NCBI GenBank assembly: GCA_002308875.1
Contig: DBWK01000059.1
Location: forward strand, 1 to 5,921
Reading direction: 5' to 3'
Source: Treponema sp. UBA1240
GTDB lineage: Bacteria; Spirochaetota; Spirochaetia; Treponematales; Treponemataceae
Length of the DNA stretch: 5,921 bases
The notes beneath the pieces are model-generated. The model searched no databases. It had not been told where the DNA came from and saw nothing but the letters and a program-made list of their open reading frames with translations. Below are positions 4,425 through 5,921 of the stretch, piece after piece; the first letter of the stretch is position 1; each line of letters opens with the position of its first letter. The position numbers were made by a program, and so were the translations under genes.

Positions 4425-5921
4425 CTAACTGCTTACCTTAAACTTTGAAAGCAGACCGTTTATACTTTCCCAAACTCCGCTGATTCCGGCAGGATTACGC
4501 AGAATAAGAACGAGAGCCAGTACTATAACCGCAATAAGAACAATCGCAAACAACAACCGCTTCCATGGGAATTTTTTAACAGCAAACGGATCCTTTCCGC
4601 TTAGGAACGAACCTACAGGACGAACAGGCAGATGCGTTAAAGAACCGCCCAAAACGGTGGAAATCTTTGTGTTACCGTTGATTGCCCAGCCGCTTGCGTC
4701 AAGAATCGGTGCAATGTTGCGCTGTCTGAGTTTTAGATAAGCAAGAATCATTGACGGCAGCGAAATTGCAAGAACAATACCTGCTATTCCAAGCGGAATC
4801 CAGGCACCAAGCTTGAAGAATGCTTCCAGAATACCGCCTACAACCGCGGCAATACCGGTAAACGCAACACTGATAGCCGCAACAGTACCGATATCGGTTT
4901 TCTTTGCACCGGCAAGACCTTCGGCAGCTGCTTTCGGGTCGTTCACAGCCTTAGTCATCTTGTCAAAAGAAGCGGCTTCTTTTTCGGCAGTAGCTTTTGC
5001 TATCTTTTCCTGAATAAAACGGAGCAGCTTTTTGTAAGGCGAAAAGAACGCCTGTTTTATGTTTACAGGATTTTCAATAATCTTTACGATTGTTGCATCC
5101 CAGTCATGACCCTGACGGTCGTAGAACATTCCGTTTCGTCCGACGATTATGTTGTCCGTGTTACCGTTAGAAATAAGGGCTGCAATCTGCATTTTTTCGC
5201 TGTTGGAACCGCGCTTTGTACAGTCGCAGTAAACAAGGAAGCACTGCGAAAGCGCCGCCATTGTTCCGTGCTTGGCAATGTCCAGAACCTTAAGGCAAAG
5301 GTCGCAGGAACGACCGTCAAGATACAGCGTTCCGCACTGGAATATCGCCATCTCACCGAGCGTGTAGAATTCTTCAAATGAAACAAAGTTTTTAAGAAGC
5401 TCCAGAAAGTCACGGCGGAGCAAAAGCATTTTTTTGAGTTCAACTGAAGCAAGCGCAATCGGAGGCCGGCTTTCTTCTTCGTCCAAAAGCGCGGCAATCT
5501 TTTGGTCATAGCCGCCGGAAAGGATTTCATTAATCCGGTCCAGACCAAGACCGCTTACTTCGTTCTCGGGCATTGCCTTGTACCAGTTTTCGTACGGCTT
5601 GAAGAATTCTTCTATTTTACGCCAGTTGCCTTCGGAAAGCGATGCAATGTCTTTTTCAAACAGGTGTTTGATTACGTTTTCCTTAAAAGACTGCATTTGT
5701 TCTCGCCAGGCGGGGTTTAATGTTCCGTCAAAAGGAAGAGGTTTACCGGCTTCGCACATGGCAAGAGGAAGAAGCGCAAGATGTTCAAGATCATACAAGT
5801 CACCGTTTTCATCCAAAAACATAGTGTCGGTCTTTGCCTTGAAAATTTCTTTTAAAGACGCATCATAGCTGATAAGAGAGCAGCGCAGGTAATAGTCGTT
5901 GATTTTATCCTTGTAATAAGG
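4425..5921 (-). CDS. C-terminal part of an unrecognised membrane-anchored protein
   Basis: The frame is open from the window edge, giving 498 visible residues; the start lies outside. A Met at 5822 (residue 34) has no ribosome site, and the 33 residues before it (KDKINDYYLRCSLISYD and onward) look like real protein, so it is unlikely to be the start. A large soluble part comes first, with a Cys-rich region (C196, C206, C209, C227, C232, C234, including CDLC and CDC) and GRNGMFYDRQGHDWDATI (261-278). A charged, Ala-rich stretch follows (305-340), then membrane helices at about 345-369, 373-396 and 456-474, with a GWAING segment (411-416) between the last two and a short tail. No known enzyme motif was recognised. 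The Cys set could bind metal (inference). The large N-terminal part is probably cytoplasmic, given the cysteines and lack of export signal in the visible portion. Confidence 0.85.
   Translation of the reverse strand, partial: PYYKDKINDYYLRCSLISYDASLKEIFKAKTDTMFLDENGDLYDLEHLALLPLAMCEAGKPLPFDGTLNPAWREQMQSFKENVIKHLFEKDIASLSEGNWRKIEEFFKPYENWYKAMPENEVSGLGLDRINEILSGGYDQKIAALLDEEESRPPIALASVELKKMLLLRRDFLELLKNFVSFEEFYTLGEMAIFQCGTLYLDGRSCDLCLKVLDIAKHGTMAALSQCFLVYCDCTKRGSNSEKMQIAALISNGNTDNIIVGRNGMFYDRQGHDWDATIVKIIENPVNIKQAFFSPYKKLLRFIQEKIAKATAEKEAASFDKMTKAVNDPKAAAEGLAGAKKTDIGTVAAISVAFTGIAAVVGGILEAFFKLGAWIPLGIAGIVLAISLPSMILAYLKLRQRNIAPILDASGWAINGNTKISTVLGGSLTHLPVRPVGSFLSGKDPFAVKKFPWKRLLFAIVLIAVIVLALVLILRNPAGISGVWESINGLLSKFKVSS

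Noticed and set aside
5147..5548. Second open frame on the minus strand within the large unknown gene
   Set aside because: Out-of-frame shadow of the longer gene, rich in Arg, Ser and Thr with no domain pattern.
5820..5822. ATG at 5822 as the true start of the last minus-strand gene
   Set aside because: No Shine-Dalgarno sequence precedes it, and the frame stays open with protein-like composition to the window edge.

Overview
The window looks like chromosomal DNA from a host-associated anaerobic bacterium of moderate GC. The gene types (GGDEF signalling, Cof-like HAD phosphatase, a polyferredoxin-type membrane protein, a DUF6442-like protein with a small Xre regulator, a glycoside-hydrolase-like protein) fit a gut or rumen Treponema-like spirochaete or a Clostridia member. 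I lean weakly to Treponema. No rRNA, tRNA, CRISPR array or mobile element was seen.

Layout: (1) positions 1-207 hold the C-terminal end of a plus-strand GGDEF (diguanylate cyclase-like) gene. (2) A minus-strand Cof-type HAD phosphatase converges on it with only 8 bp between the stop codons. Its promoter lies so close to the ATG that the mRNA is probably leaderless. (3) Positions 1058-2369 hold a tight three-gene minus-strand operon: a membrane protein with two 4Fe-4S clusters, a three-helix membrane protein resembling DUF6442, and a 68-aa Xre-type repressor. Its promoter (TTGACA-17-TATATT) carries two near-identical 18-bp palindromic sites 34 bp apart, one over the -35/spacer and one over the predicted transcription start, so autorepression by the Xre protein is the simple reading. 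(4) A 230-bp divergent intergenic region also holds the plus-strand promoter of the next gene, an extended -10 element framed by a perfect 7-bp inverted repeat. (5) Positions 2602-4377 encode a 591-aa cytoplasmic protein starting at TTG, with a probable TIM-barrel hydrolase domain and a glutamine-amidotransferase-like domain resembling the second domain of GH42-like enzymes. I cannot assign it to a named family. (6) On the minus strand from 4425 to the window edge lies the C-terminal 498 residues of a larger unrecognised protein with a Cys-rich region and three C-terminal membrane helices. Its reading frame stays open through the edge, so the first visible Met (5822) is probably not the start.

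The most unusual material is the self-contained iron-sulfur/membrane/Xre operon with paired operators, the uncharacterised hydrolase with its symmetric promoter, the leaderless HAD gene with tandem repeats behind its promoter, and the unknown membrane-anchored protein.
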